A stretch of 64,000 nucleotides of DNA from Spongospora subterranea f. sp. subterranea. Lineage: Eukaryota; Endomyxa: Phytomyxea; Phytomyxea; Plasmodiophorida. Below the pieces are notes generated by a model. The model did no database searches. It was given only the letters and a program-made list of their open reading frames with translations, and was not told where the DNA came from. Positions 44,200-54,989 of the stretch are shown here, piece after piece (the first letter of the stretch is position 1; each line of letters opens with the position of its first letter). The translations under genes were made by a program, and so were the position numbers. Where the stretch lies: NCBI GenBank assembly GCA_049724395.1, contig JAUGWO010000217.1:1-64000 (forward strand), given 5' to 3'.

Positions 44200-45950
44200 T
44201 TTCCACAGTTTGTGTGGCGTTTTCCAGTCTATGCGTTTTGTCGGCAATCTGTTCGAAGTGTCGACGGCGTATTTGGAATGCATGTGGCCAATAGTCGTCT
44301 GGTTAACTGTGTTAATACACAACGGGCCATCTGCATTATCGTAAGATTTCGTCTTTCTGCTTGACCATTTTGTTGCGGTGAATACGGTACAGTTTTCTGG
44401 TGCTTGATTCCTTTCTGGAGAATAAATGTGCTCATTGGTTCAGTGACGTATTCTCTTCTTTCATCGGTTGATAAGATGGCGAGTCTTTCCTTGGTTTTCG
44501 CTTCAGCGTCGGTAATAAATCTTCGCGTTGTTGCTAGTACCACCTCTGCTTTCTTCGTCTTTAGAAATGATACCCAGGTCTAGATTAGAAACAGGCAGCG
44601 AAAGGTAATATATTAACGGTAGTTACCGGCTCCAGGTGGCAAAGAGAGGATCCTTGAGAACTGATCAGATCATCTTGTAACAACGCGTTGGCTTGGATAG
44701 TCTTTCCTCAGGGAAGGCATGTCTTCTCGACTTGTTTTGTGCACATGCGTCGCAAAAACGGCGGTTCCCTTCCGGTGATCTGAGTCCCGGTGGCCGATTT
44801 TTGCAGATTCTTCAGACGCTCGTCCGACGCATGCCCAAATCGCCTATGAGCTTTGAGTCGATAGTTACGTTAACGTTGGCGTATCTTCCTGCTTTGACGT
44901 AGTAAAGGCCATCTCTCTCGGTGAGGATACTTGTTCCTTCCTTGCTCTCAATGCGCATATCGTTTTCAATGACAATTCTAAAGCCTTAATGCATGATGGA
45001 GTGCGCTCATATTAACTTAATCGTCATGTTCAGTGCGAGAGCACGTCCCTGATGGTGAATGGCTGCAATGTTTGGATGATCAAAGTGCCCTTTCCATATG
45101 CCTCTGAGGCCTGTCCGTTGCCCGCTTGGATCTGGACTGGTTGTTTAAGAGGTTCATAATCAATCAAGATGTTTTAATTATTCACGCCTGAAACGTTGGC
45201 GCCACTGTCAATGATGTAGTCGCACGTGACTGCATTGCCGACACGCGTGATCTCAATCGTTGAATCTGACTTGGCGCGCACTGTTGGGTTTTGGCGGAGG
45301 CTCTTCAAGGCGTTCTTGTTCGAGATGTGGATTCCATACCCAACACTTGTCGGTGTCGTGGGAACTTGTCTTGCATTTCTTGCCATACTGCTTGGCTTTG
45401 AAGGAACCTTTATTCTTGTGCTGGGCTTTCATTGTCTTTAGGTCGATCGCTGGCTCCTTCGGTATCTTTGCGTACTTGTCGTGTTCGCGCTCTCGTTCTG
45501 TTGACAGTAAAGGCTTATCAATGAAGCGATTTGGAACCAGCTGTGATGCTGTGGCTGTTGCCTTTGCTTGGTTGTACTCTGCGGGTAATCCCTGAAGTAC
45601 TTTCGCACAGAATGCTAAGTTCTCCGATTTTTATCTCCAATGTGATCTGTCGTGGTATATTGACAGCTGTCGGTCCAAATAAGCCTTCATCGTCTCGCTC
45701 GGCTGCTTTTGCGCCTTAATAAACTCGATGAATAAGGGGCCTCTTTCGCTTCGCTATATGTATTTTGCAGTGTTCTCCATATTTGTACTGTTGTCGCACA
45801 ATGGCTGACCTGCTTATACTGCACCTGTGCCAGGTGCATGCTGATTTCGGTCAACAATTTCGTCGCTCAGTTGATGACTCTGCGTTTGGCTCGTGATGTA
45901 GGTAGGAATCGAAGTCCATGCTGATAAATGGATATGCTGACGAGGCTGAG
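44200..45950 (-). mobile_element. Copia-type fossil fragments, minus orientation (integrase, protease-like and Gag parts)
   Basis: At 44229-44543 there is an integrase piece (SPQQNGQAERRNLTIMQMAR) very like that of the 38.9-42.9 kb element. At 45174-45386 a protease-like end (CDYIIDSGANVSGV) is visible, and Gag-like remains reach about 45.95 kb. Many interruptions; older than the main copy. No LTRs are recognisable. Confidence 0.7.
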
Positions 45951-46490
45951 GAAGTCTTTATCAATATTTACAAGGCTGCGCCCACGATCTAGCCAAGGGA
46001 GTCGGCCAACGCTATCACGTGGGCAATTGAAGCGATTTCAACAGAATGGTTTCGATCACTCAGATACTGCTCACTTCATCGATCACTTTGTTGACGTCAT
46101 TGCTACTAATCCGCAATACGTTGACGCTATCGATTATTTCGCTGCACTTTCTATGCTAATTAAGGACACTGAATTGACCCGGTTACACTGTATATTGAAA
46201 TATCACGATTGCGAACGAGCAGTGTTCTTGCAAACATTTTACCAGCAATGTTCTTAATTTGTTATTGATAAAGCAGGTCAACTATTCTCTCAGTTGCATA
46301 CCTGGTGTATGACGTGGATGGAGATGGTGTCGTGAATAGTCGCGATTTATTTGATCTGATTCGCATGGATTTACACCGGATGTTCCCAAGTGACTTTTTT
46401 ATCGACTGCCAACTCGCCACGGAATCGAAAGGACTTATACCCGTCAAGGTTTTCATAAACATATTGCCAAACAATCGGAAACAATAACCT
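45928..46490 (+). CDS. EF-hand calcium-binding protein, partial (calcineurin B/NCS-like)
   Basis: The exon ending at 46189 reads HFIDHFVDVIATNPQYVDAI and DYFAALSMLIKDTELTRLH. It joins in phase across a 104-bp intron to FAYLVYDVDGDGVVNSRDLF (from 46294), a good EF-hand loop with D at positions 1, 3, 5 and 12. The layout resembles the middle of calcineurin B-like or neuronal calcium sensor proteins. The start is uncertain: frames before 46000 mix with copia debris. The C-terminal EF-hands were not found before the palindrome at 46869, so the gene may be truncated. Confidence 0.6.
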
Positions 46491-46868
46491 TATTATTTGT
46501 GCCCATAGGTTGTATAGGAAGTAGCTGGCTGCGAAATGTGGTAGAGCCTGTATATACCTGCTTGAGCGAACACTCGAGCGATATACGCCTCGTGAACTGG
46601 ACCCAGATGAACCGCAATCGGCATCATTGGTAGGGTGCAGTTTCCCTGACAAAAAGTATTTATGGCGAATCCAAAACTTTATCTGTCATAATGACCTACT
46701 TCCTTTATTGTTTCGAGTCTTTTATGAACAGTTTCGAGACTAATCGTGTTCAACAAACCACGCGGGTCTTAAGGAGCTGTCATTCAATACACCAGAGTGA
46801 TGCACGAACATTTTCGATAGCCGCAGCCTACATCATTGAAACAAAACTCATGAACAATTTTTTTTCCT

Positions 46869-47440
46869 CAGCTGCTTTTTCATTGGACAAACTACTTGAA
46901 TCACCAACTCTGAAGATTAACTGCAAACTCAACACTCCTTCAAAGTCTAACCTCGAACTTCTCCAGATTCTCTTTAAGTTGATTCCCCACGGCAGCTGAT
47001 CTCTAGAACATGTTAAGAGCCCTGGTACTGTAGTTCCTGCATTGGGACGTGTGACCATTGTGGCGATAGAGCAACAACAATATATCCAAACATAGCGCTG
47101 ATATACAGAAAAATAATGTACAGGACAGAGATATGAAAGTGCCCCAGGCACCTCCATGAAAGTGCCCCAGGCACCTCCATTATCTCTGTCCTGTACATTA
47201 TTTTTCTGTATATCAGCGCTATGTTTGGATATATTGTTGTTGCTCTATCGCCACAATGGTCACACGGGTTAATGCAGGAACTACCAGGGCTCTTAACATG
47301 TTCTAGAGATCAGCTGCCGTGGGAAATCAACTTAAAGAGAATCTGGAGAAGTTCGAGGTTAGACTTTGAAGGAGTGTTGAGTTTGCAGTTAATCTTCAGA
47401 GTTGGTGATTCAAGTAGTTTGTCCAATGAAAAAGCAGCTG
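46869..47440. repeat. Near-perfect palindrome, arms about 260-265 bp
   Basis: The left arm 46869-47133 is the reverse complement of 47181-47440, with a 5-bp indel and few mismatches. The 47-bp spacer (47134-47180) is two tandem copies of TGAAAGTGCCCCAGGCACCTCCA. Small ORFs inside are mirror images. It lies between two EF-hand gene segments. Confidence 0.95.
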
Positions 47441-47469
47441 CTGCTATTATATCAAAGGCTAATTTTGTT

Positions 47470-48231
47470 TTAGGCAACCCCAGTTTTCGATCGGGAGGAG
47501 GTTCAAGCGTTGCTATCCATGTTGTGGAAAGCTTCTGCCCGAAGCAACACTATGAACACGATATTCGTCCAATTTGACATTAATGAATCTGCTGGCATCT
47601 ATTTCCAAAGGGTTCGACTTATTTGCATGTTCGGTTTCTCTTAATTGAATGCAGAAATAGTGATATTCTTGTTCGTCAAGTTCGTTCGGTTTCGCTTACC
47701 ACTATTTTTCACTTCAATGCCTACCGTCGTTTTGATCCCCAAAATAGCAATGCCATAGACTTTGATGGGTTCATGGAAACAATGTCAGTACTGGTTCGCG
47801 GATCAAAACAGGATCATCCGGATATGCTGTTAAAGATGTTCGACTTCGACAAAATGGAGTATACGAGTTCGTCAAACAATACCTCACGTATACACTGTGG
47901 TCATCACACAACACCTGCTGAATCTCAGCTTGCAATTTTCGCTTTACCCCCAGACCTGTTTGTGCTTATTGGTTCTTGTGACAGTTTCGTTTGTTCATTT
48001 CAAAATCTTTAACAAACAAAGGTGTGAAAATTAGGTTTAGTTTCAGTTTCTTCATTCGATATTATTTCCTAGATGTTTCTCAACGTATATTCTGTGCTTT
48101 ATGAATGATGATGGACTTTCAATAGACTGAGGAAATGTTTGCGATGATGGAGTGTCGGTGGGGCCAAGCAATTCGCGACTCACTAGACAACTTGCTGGAT
48201 GTCACATCTGCAGTGAGAATAAGGTCTTGAT
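47470..48231 (+). CDS. Second EF-hand protein segment
   Basis: After a TTTTAG acceptor near 47474 the frame reads ATPVFDREEVQALLSMLWKA and IFVQFDINESAGIYFQR. A later exon has RRFDPQNSNAIDFDGFMETM then SVLVRGSKQDHPDMLLKMFD. A last exon (about 48128-48231) reads TEEMFAMMECRWGQAIRDSL and ends RIRS. The spacing fits calcineurin B/NCS-like EF-hands with degenerate first loops. The part resembles the 45.9-46.5 kb segment (NPQYVDAIDYFAALSMLI against DPQNSNAIDFDGFMETMSVL), so the two are likely tandem paralogues. No clear start codon; the palindrome abuts its 5' side. Confidence 0.5.
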
Positions 48232-50026
48232 GACTTTTGCAGGGCAAAACCCAACGGTTACCGAAGTATCTAGGTTTTGGGTCAAAATCGTCGGACGTAT
48301 CCAAGCGATCATAGCCGGGCGAATGGAGGGAGCTAGGCGGCCAAAACATTATCGTATCCAACAGCATAGTAAACAACCGGCCCAGATGGCATGACTTTGA
48401 CCTCCCATTTTCATGAGATGCATTGTTCACTCCACCGTTCGGTGGTGTTCCCGATATGTTGCTTTGACGCCTTTCATTCGTTTTGCCACGATGCCGACAA
48501 ACTCTAAGAATTCATGATGGATAATGAAGCAATACTTCGCGATCAATTTTATCACGTGACTGCAATGTTGATTCCTTTCTGTTGTTCGACTACCAGCAAG
48601 TTGTCCTTCATTGTCGTTGTTCGGCGGACCCAACTGGAAGGTTTTCAGCTTTGGTTACTCACTTCCACTCCAGGCGCAGCGAAGCTGGCGATATGTCGCT
48701 CAAGAATACATGCGAAATGATATGACCCGTTTGCATGGGAACTGACAACGCACGAGACCTTTTCAGGGCCAACTTGGATTAATCACAACACCCAAACTTC
48801 GCTGCTTTCTCGCATTAACTTGTCTTTTTGAGACTTGAAGAAATGCCAAGAAGGGTCAGTTTTTTTGAAATTAGTCACCTGGAAAAGTCGAGGAAACGCT
48901 GAAAGAATTCACTGAAAAACCGCATAGTAATTGCTGGAGCGTAAAAGCGAATGTGGAAAAGTTTTTTGTTAAGAGATCAGCTGTCCATATCAATTAATGA
49001 TCCAACTTGGGGTGAGGTTGGCAATTGAGTTCTCATGCAGTTTGATAACGACAGGAAGGAGTTTTTCAAATCCCCTGGCGTAGAAGTCACCCACAAGAAA
49101 AACGGAATCCGTTGGACAATGATGATCCGGGAGCACGGCCTTGTAATTCATACAGCGGTTATGTCGTGGGAGCTGGTGCCGATAGCAATCTCGTTCGCGC
49201 TCTTCGATGTCCTAGCGCGAGACAGAAACACAAAACGATTGCGTTCCGTTTTGAGAGATGGGACAAGATCTGTTCGGCTTGTTATGATTATACTCGAGCA
49301 GGATTGTTGAGAGTGGGATCCTGCCGCGAGTTATCAAGCGATGAGGGTTGATGCCCAGAAGCTTTGGTTTCCAAAGCAACAACATGAGAAGAGTTTGCCA
49401 GAGCAGATCCGAAGTGAAGCTTTGTAGAAAACATGGGTATGATTGAGGCAAGGGATAATGACCAATTATATTGGGACATAATTTTTGGAAGTAAATTTTG
49501 TTGGGTTAAACACGAATGCGCAATCAAAAATCAAAATGCGTTGTGCTTCAATTATTAGAACAAAAAAACCCAGGTATTGAGGTGACTTCAAAAAACAAAC
49601 ACAATGTTCATTGATGACCAGTGTAGATTGAAGAAGAGCGGTTGAGAACGCGCGTCTGTCTTTGTTCAAGAAAATGGTCAGAATAGCCGGCAGGACGAGC
49701 GATGACGAAAACTGGAGTGGAAAAACTGTGTCGGGAGGCCGCTCTGCATCGAACAAATCAAATCAATAGAATGTTATTGATATTTTAACAACAACGTTAG
49801 CAAATTATCTGCACTTCTAAGTCGAGCCTTTAAATCAAACAGGAAATATCACTTGTCGTGATGCAGACACGCAATTCAAAATGGAATTGCGATGAAATTT
49901 AACATGCACAGATCATTGCTTAGGTCGTACAAAAGAAGAATATAACAAGATTTATTGATGAAATATCGATTAAAAAAACAACGATGACATGTAGAAATCT
50001 GTGATAGTTTAAAAGTTGAATGAATG
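48232..50026. other. No identified gene; possible plus-strand exon at 49100-49351
   Basis: The plus frame near 49150-49351 (YSGYVVGAGADSNLVRAL then FRFERWDKICSACYDYTRAG) looks like a real exon with a Cys pair, but I cannot name the family or link it to other exons. The rest is AT-rich without defensible ORFs. Confidence 0.3.
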
Positions 50027-50586
50027 TTAAGAAGTTGCCAGAGGCAAATCCAAGGATATACCAAGATTTGGTGGAATTTTGTTATCGCTGGCCGTAACAG
50101 CTTCGATAAGTTCGCTGATCGAGAACAAGTCCGACCAACCGTCCTCCTGAGCAGTAAGTCTTTGCACATTCTTTGATAAACCCGATGTGGTTAGGTACCC
50201 TCTGGAGCTCAGTGAAACCGATTCACAAACGTTATGCGCTCTGTAGGCGTCAGGACCATTGCTTTTGGAAATCAACATTTTTTCTATAATCACTTGCTTT
50301 AACTGGTGTATTTCATAGGTTATCTGATAAGAGGAGGTTGCAAGGAAGCATTGAGATGCTGTGCGATTAGACGGAGCTCAGCTTCATGGTCTAACCCTGC
50401 TTTTCAGCTCTTTGATTTAGATCCATTTGAATAACAGTGATCTTCGCCAACGCTCAATTGTTGGGTCGAAATGAGAATGCCATACTTCACTGGTTCATCT
50501 GAGTGGGAAACAGTAGAGGTTTCAGGGACAATGGATAACAGATCAGCACGTTTAGCGTGAACAGATTGAATTGCTGTTTCAAACAA
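50027..50586 (-). CDS. Possible two-exon minus-strand gene, unidentified
   Basis: The pieces 50404-50586 (MFETAIQSVHAKRADLLSIV) and 50027-50293 (RAHNVCESVSLSSRGYLTTS, then DGWSDLFSISELIEAVTASD) have protein-like composition and could be joined through an intron of about 110-150 bp. No domain is recognised and no splice chain is proven. Confidence 0.25.
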
Positions 50587-50875
50587 TCATTAACCCAGTT
50601 GGTGCATGACGTTTGCTTGATAAGATGGTCCTTTCTTTGCAGCAATTGTCGCTAGGGTGTATAACCTTTCAACAATGTTAATTTTGCAATCAAGCGGCAT
50701 GCATCGTGTGTCAGCAAAACCTTTTAATCAGATTGTTTGACCTCAATTATTACAACCTCAAAATTATCGCCAAGTAACTAACCAGGGCCAGGCACGCTTC
50801 CGGCAGTGGTCACTCGTGACTCGTCCGTCACGGTCCCAAGCGAATCATTTAATCAAAAAGTCAGTCTTTGGTGTC

Positions 50876-51616
50876 ATGTTGTCAGGCGCGTTTCGAGGGA
50901 AGCATATCAATACGTCAGAGCTCAAAAGGTCGTGTCGTGTCCATCGTTATCCTATCCTTTTCACCTTTGGCGCTATGGCGGTTATTGGGATGTCGGCCGT
51001 TTTCATGAAATTTGTACCGCCTTGTAATCATAGAATGGCCGAAACATCTTTGGACATGTATGCAGCAGCGAGGCGATTTGCTGAAAGTTTCAAATCAGAA
51101 GATCGTGATCGTTATCTACAAAAAAAAGAGCAGATCGAAAAGGCTGTCTATAAATGGAAACCTATCGCCTATATTAGAGCCCTGGATCTGATGCAGGAAA
51201 CTAATTCAATTGCTGTTGAAAGCTATATTTCCTTGGAGATTTTTGCGAAGCAGCTAACCTACGGTTTCAGCAATGAAACTGCATCACTGGGCTGGGATTT
51301 TTACTTGGCAACCGAATCTGAGTATTATAGGCTCTTCGCCCCGCTTGTTCGTGATTCAGGCATCGATAAGGCACGAAATGATGCACGCTTATCTCGCATC
51401 AAGAGGCACACGAAACTGTTGAATTACGCTATTCAAGAGTTATGGTTCAAACAGTTTAAATGGGAAATGCCAGCACTCTGTGAACGATTTATTGATCACG
51501 TCAACATTCTCCGTTCATATCATGGACTTGAGCCGTCATCAAAAATAGAAATGGCAGCTATCGCCCTCCAGAAGTGTCAGCCGACAACGTCAATGGGCAA
51601 CCCGAATGGTACCTGA
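50876..51616 (+). CDS. Unknown single-pass membrane protein, 246 residues, intronless
   Basis: From ATG 50876 (MLSGAFRGKHINTSELKRS) the frame is open to the stop at 51616. A basic N-terminus is followed by one hydrophobic helix (ILFTFGAMAVIGMSAVFMKF), then a mostly alpha-helical soluble part rich in charged and aromatic residues (YLQKKEQIEKAVYKWKPIAY; ESEYYRLFAPLVRDSG; QELWFKQFKWEMPALCERF). The N-terminus and single helix would suit a mitochondrial inner-membrane or ER protein, but that is inference. The frame is open for 20 more codons upstream with no ATG, so an upstream exon is possible. No family recognised. Confidence 0.6.
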   Translation: MLSGAFRGKHINTSELKRSCRVHRYPILFTFGAMAVIGMSAVFMKFVPPCNHRMAETSLDMYAAARRFAESFKSEDRDRYLQKKEQIEKAVYKWKPIAYIRALDLMQETNSIAVESYISLEIFAKQLTYGFSNETASLGWDFYLATESEYYRLFAPLVRDSGIDKARNDARLSRIKRHTKLLNYAIQELWFKQFKWEMPALCERFIDHVNILRSYHGLEPSSKIEMAAIALQKCQPTTSMGNPNGT

Positions 51617-54600
51617 CACCAGGTTCACTATCATAAACATTGCAAAAAACATAGTTATTTGTGTTTTCTGTATACCTAGTAGAGATGCTTTTATAGCGCA
51701 ATCGCCATCATCACACGGGTTGGTTGTGATGGCGAATGTACTTGTAGTATCCGATTGAGATGTACCCCAGAAGCAATAATATGAGGTGAAAATGACCATC
51801 TTTAAAGGGACTATTCAAACCCTGTCAAATACATGATCATATCTAATCCATTCGATCATATGGTATTCAAACAGCCATCAAGCATCGTAAATTGTCCCAG
51901 ATTCAACATTGTGCACTGTTATTGAGAGAGGGAATGCGGAATCGTCAGATTCATCAAGCATGAAAAACAATTGTAATCTAGTCGGCCGTTCCGAGCAGAA
52001 GCGATTTTTTTTTGTGCACAATTGTTAAATGAGGGTGACAGGAGTGGCCTTAGGTCAACATCCAACGGTACAAAATGGACTTGACAACAATGTATTGAAG
52101 CTAAAGGGTCAACAGTCGGCATGAGAGTCTCAAGAACAATATTACACAACTATATGTTGAAAAAGAGGGCAATACGAGAGGACATAAGTTGACAGTAATT
52201 ATCGACTGCAACTGAGGGAATTTGGTGGTCTCCTGTGCGCATTAGAGATCTCGGCATCAGTTGGCCAAACCTGAAATCGATGGGCAGAAATTTTGAAATG
52301 GATGTTAGATTGTATGCACATCAGAGCATCCTTATGGATCAATAGTGGCAACTGACTGGTCATGCTCCCCTTGGCTAAAGCGACCACTACACAAAATAAT
52401 CATCTTTTCAGGAACGGCATCCATTTTTTGATGTTAGGTGGATCTTCGATTAACAACAAATTCAAAAAATTCCAGGAAAATGTCACTGAAATCCCCCCGC
52501 ATGCGGTAAACCTTGATTTCCGAAATTTCAACAATGAAGCATTGTCTCTTATCGAATCCCGATAATCAGAGATGGCTGGTGGCTCAAGACGAACAAAATA
52601 ATGGTCAGGCCAATGCGGATTGCGTTGCTGGGTTAGTAAGCCGTCAGATGTTTCCTCAGCCGAATTTATGTTCCCGGCATCCTGTAATCCCCAAGAATTC
52701 TATGCCTTTCAAAGCATACCAAAAGAAATTGAAATCGAGACCCATTATCGCCAATTGCATCGTCGGTTAATGATGGAACTGTTGGATTTTGTCAAACATA
52801 CGATGCGTGCGTTCAGCGAACTCCGGTTTATCATTGAACAATGACGTGGGGATCGGCACCGTAAGTTCATTTTAATGCACCACTTTCAGTTTGAATATGC
52901 ATGTTGGTATGATCAATATCAACACGTTGGATAACTGGATTCGCCATAGGCTTTGTTGCGAAAAATGATTTTATTGCGTTGACGCGAGCAACTGTTTTGA
53001 AGGACACAATTCGGTTGATCCATTCAGTACAATCTGTGTTGACTCCAGATATCGCCTCATAATATTTAACCATGCATATTTTTTCGCAGCATCGTTTCTT
53101 AACCGTCTTGTTAAAAGGAAGGTGACGGCCACCGCTGACAACATTATATCTAGCTATCTTCGAAGAATATGATAACCGTTGGCTCGTGAAGAAAAGTGAA
53201 ATACCAAGTGCAAGGAAGCGTTGATTATCCAGCTGTCGTAAAGCGACGGGAGGTAGGCAATCCACAATGCAAACCAACAGCTTACGATCATGACACATTC
53301 AACTTCGACAATGAATCAGCTGGGCAGAAACAACAACAGAATGGAGTGCTTCGTTAGAAACCTACAGTAGAAATCGGTAAACTTTGAGTGAACAGGTCAT
53401 ATGGTTGACGACAAAAAAAACACACGATATCTCAGAAATTCCACTTGAGATTACCAACGATAATTTGCTTTTAATCAATGCTTTAGAGATTCTGAAACAG
53501 TGCCTTCAGAAAACTTTCAAACAAATCACAATTTGGACCTGAATGCCATATTTCGTTATCAACAAATTTACATGTGAAAATCGGCAGTGGTGACATTGTT
53601 TTGTGGACTTTTCGTCTAAAAACTCTGTCACCGATTCGAAAGATGTTGGAGTTTTTTGTGCAATAGGAATCTGATCATTCATTACAATTTTTGAAATGGA
53701 TATCACTTGTAGAAAATCAAGAATGTAATGGATGTAGGACCAATAAGAAAATTTGCATTCCGGTTCATGCTTCTTCAACAAACTAAGGGGAATAGTAACT
53801 GATTCTAAGAGGGTTGACTCAGTTTTTTACAGTTTTAACAAAGCACTGACACTTGTTCGGATACAGTAAAGTTATTACTTACTCCTACACACGAAGATAC
53901 TTCGCCAGAGTGCAACTCGAATTGGTCATGGTTTTCTTAGTGTCATGTAGGCACGCCTTCACCGTTGCTTTGCCAATGAAAACTGATCCGTTTGATGTCT
54001 GCCAATTAGATTGCGAAATCTTTGCTTTCAACGCTTTACAGCGCTCTCTGCTTATTAATCATGGTGCCGGCGGTGACAGCATCACCGGTATTTCCGATGG
54101 CATGGGCAAAACTTTCTATCTCAGGAACTACAAAACCACAGGGGCACGTCGATGTCTGTTTTGTCGTTCCCGATTGCCAGCAACAACTAAAAGGACTTTG
54201 CGGTGCATGTTCTCCAACTTGAATCTCATGGCGGATATGTAAGCTTCCTGCGAAGAATGAACATCTAAATGGTGTTGATGCGGTGACCAAACCGGAACCA
54301 CTGGTGATAATGGGTGATATCCTCTGAGTTGGCAAAAAAATAATCCTGCCAAGATTTTTCCTGATCAACCAGTGATAGAACACCAGTTGCGTTAGATGTT
54401 TGGTTCAAATCGTCTATCCACCCAAATCCAACACTGAAAATTTGATCTTGATCTAATCTTGGTCAACAAATTTGTGGATCACGTCAAAGATGATCCGAAA
54501 CGTTTATCATCACGAACTTTATTAACAATCCGGTCAAGATAAAAAATCATTCTACCTCCTCTTGATGATGAAAAGTCGTATTCCGGAGTTGTGGCACCAC

Positions 54601-54802
54601 CGACCGATAAACTCGTAATCAAACGAGGAATGGCACATGCAAGCGAAAACAACAATTTTTCGGCGCTTGCCGTTAACGTCGCTCACGTTGAAAAAAGTAT
54701 CTAATATTACGGTTTGATGCTGAAATTTGAACGCGGAAATAAACACGATGCTTTCACTGACTCCGACTTTGAGGGAAATTCCTCAAGAGACATTATCTGC
54801 AG
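51617..54802. other. Poorly resolved region with possible plus-strand exons
   Basis: Candidate plus exons occur at about 52600-52844 (SSAEFMFPASCNPQEFYAFQ then KEIEIETHYRQLHRRLMMEL) and 53930-54230 (MKTDPFDVCQLDCEIFAFNA). Neither matches a family I know and their splice links are unclear. Minus-strand frames at 52867-53298 and 53506-53781 are also open but unsupported. Confidence 0.25.
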
Positions 54803-54910
54803 CCCAGGAGTTGATATTGACATCAGATCGGCCATTGGGATTAGATGATCGCCGATGTCACCCAGGAGTTGATAATGACATCAGATCGGCCAGATGATCG
54901 CCGTATGTCA
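54803..54910. repeat. Short direct duplication upstream of the guanylyltransferase gene
   Basis: CCCAGGAGTTGATATTGACA and the following bases (54803-54860) recur at 54861-54910 with an 8-9-bp deletion. Each copy contains TCAGATCGGCC and GATGATCGCCG. It ends about 80 bp before the ATG of the guanylyltransferase, so it may duplicate a promoter segment. Confidence 0.75.
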
Positions 54911-54989
54911 CGGACATTACTGTGGCCCACCTATCAGTACAGTGTATAGTGTAGACTATCATTATTCTCTGTTTTGTCCCCTACTGTTA

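Noticed and set aside
46828-47198. 109-codon and shorter minus ORFs at the palindrome
   Set aside because: Exact counterparts occur on the plus strand of the other arm; they reflect palindromy.
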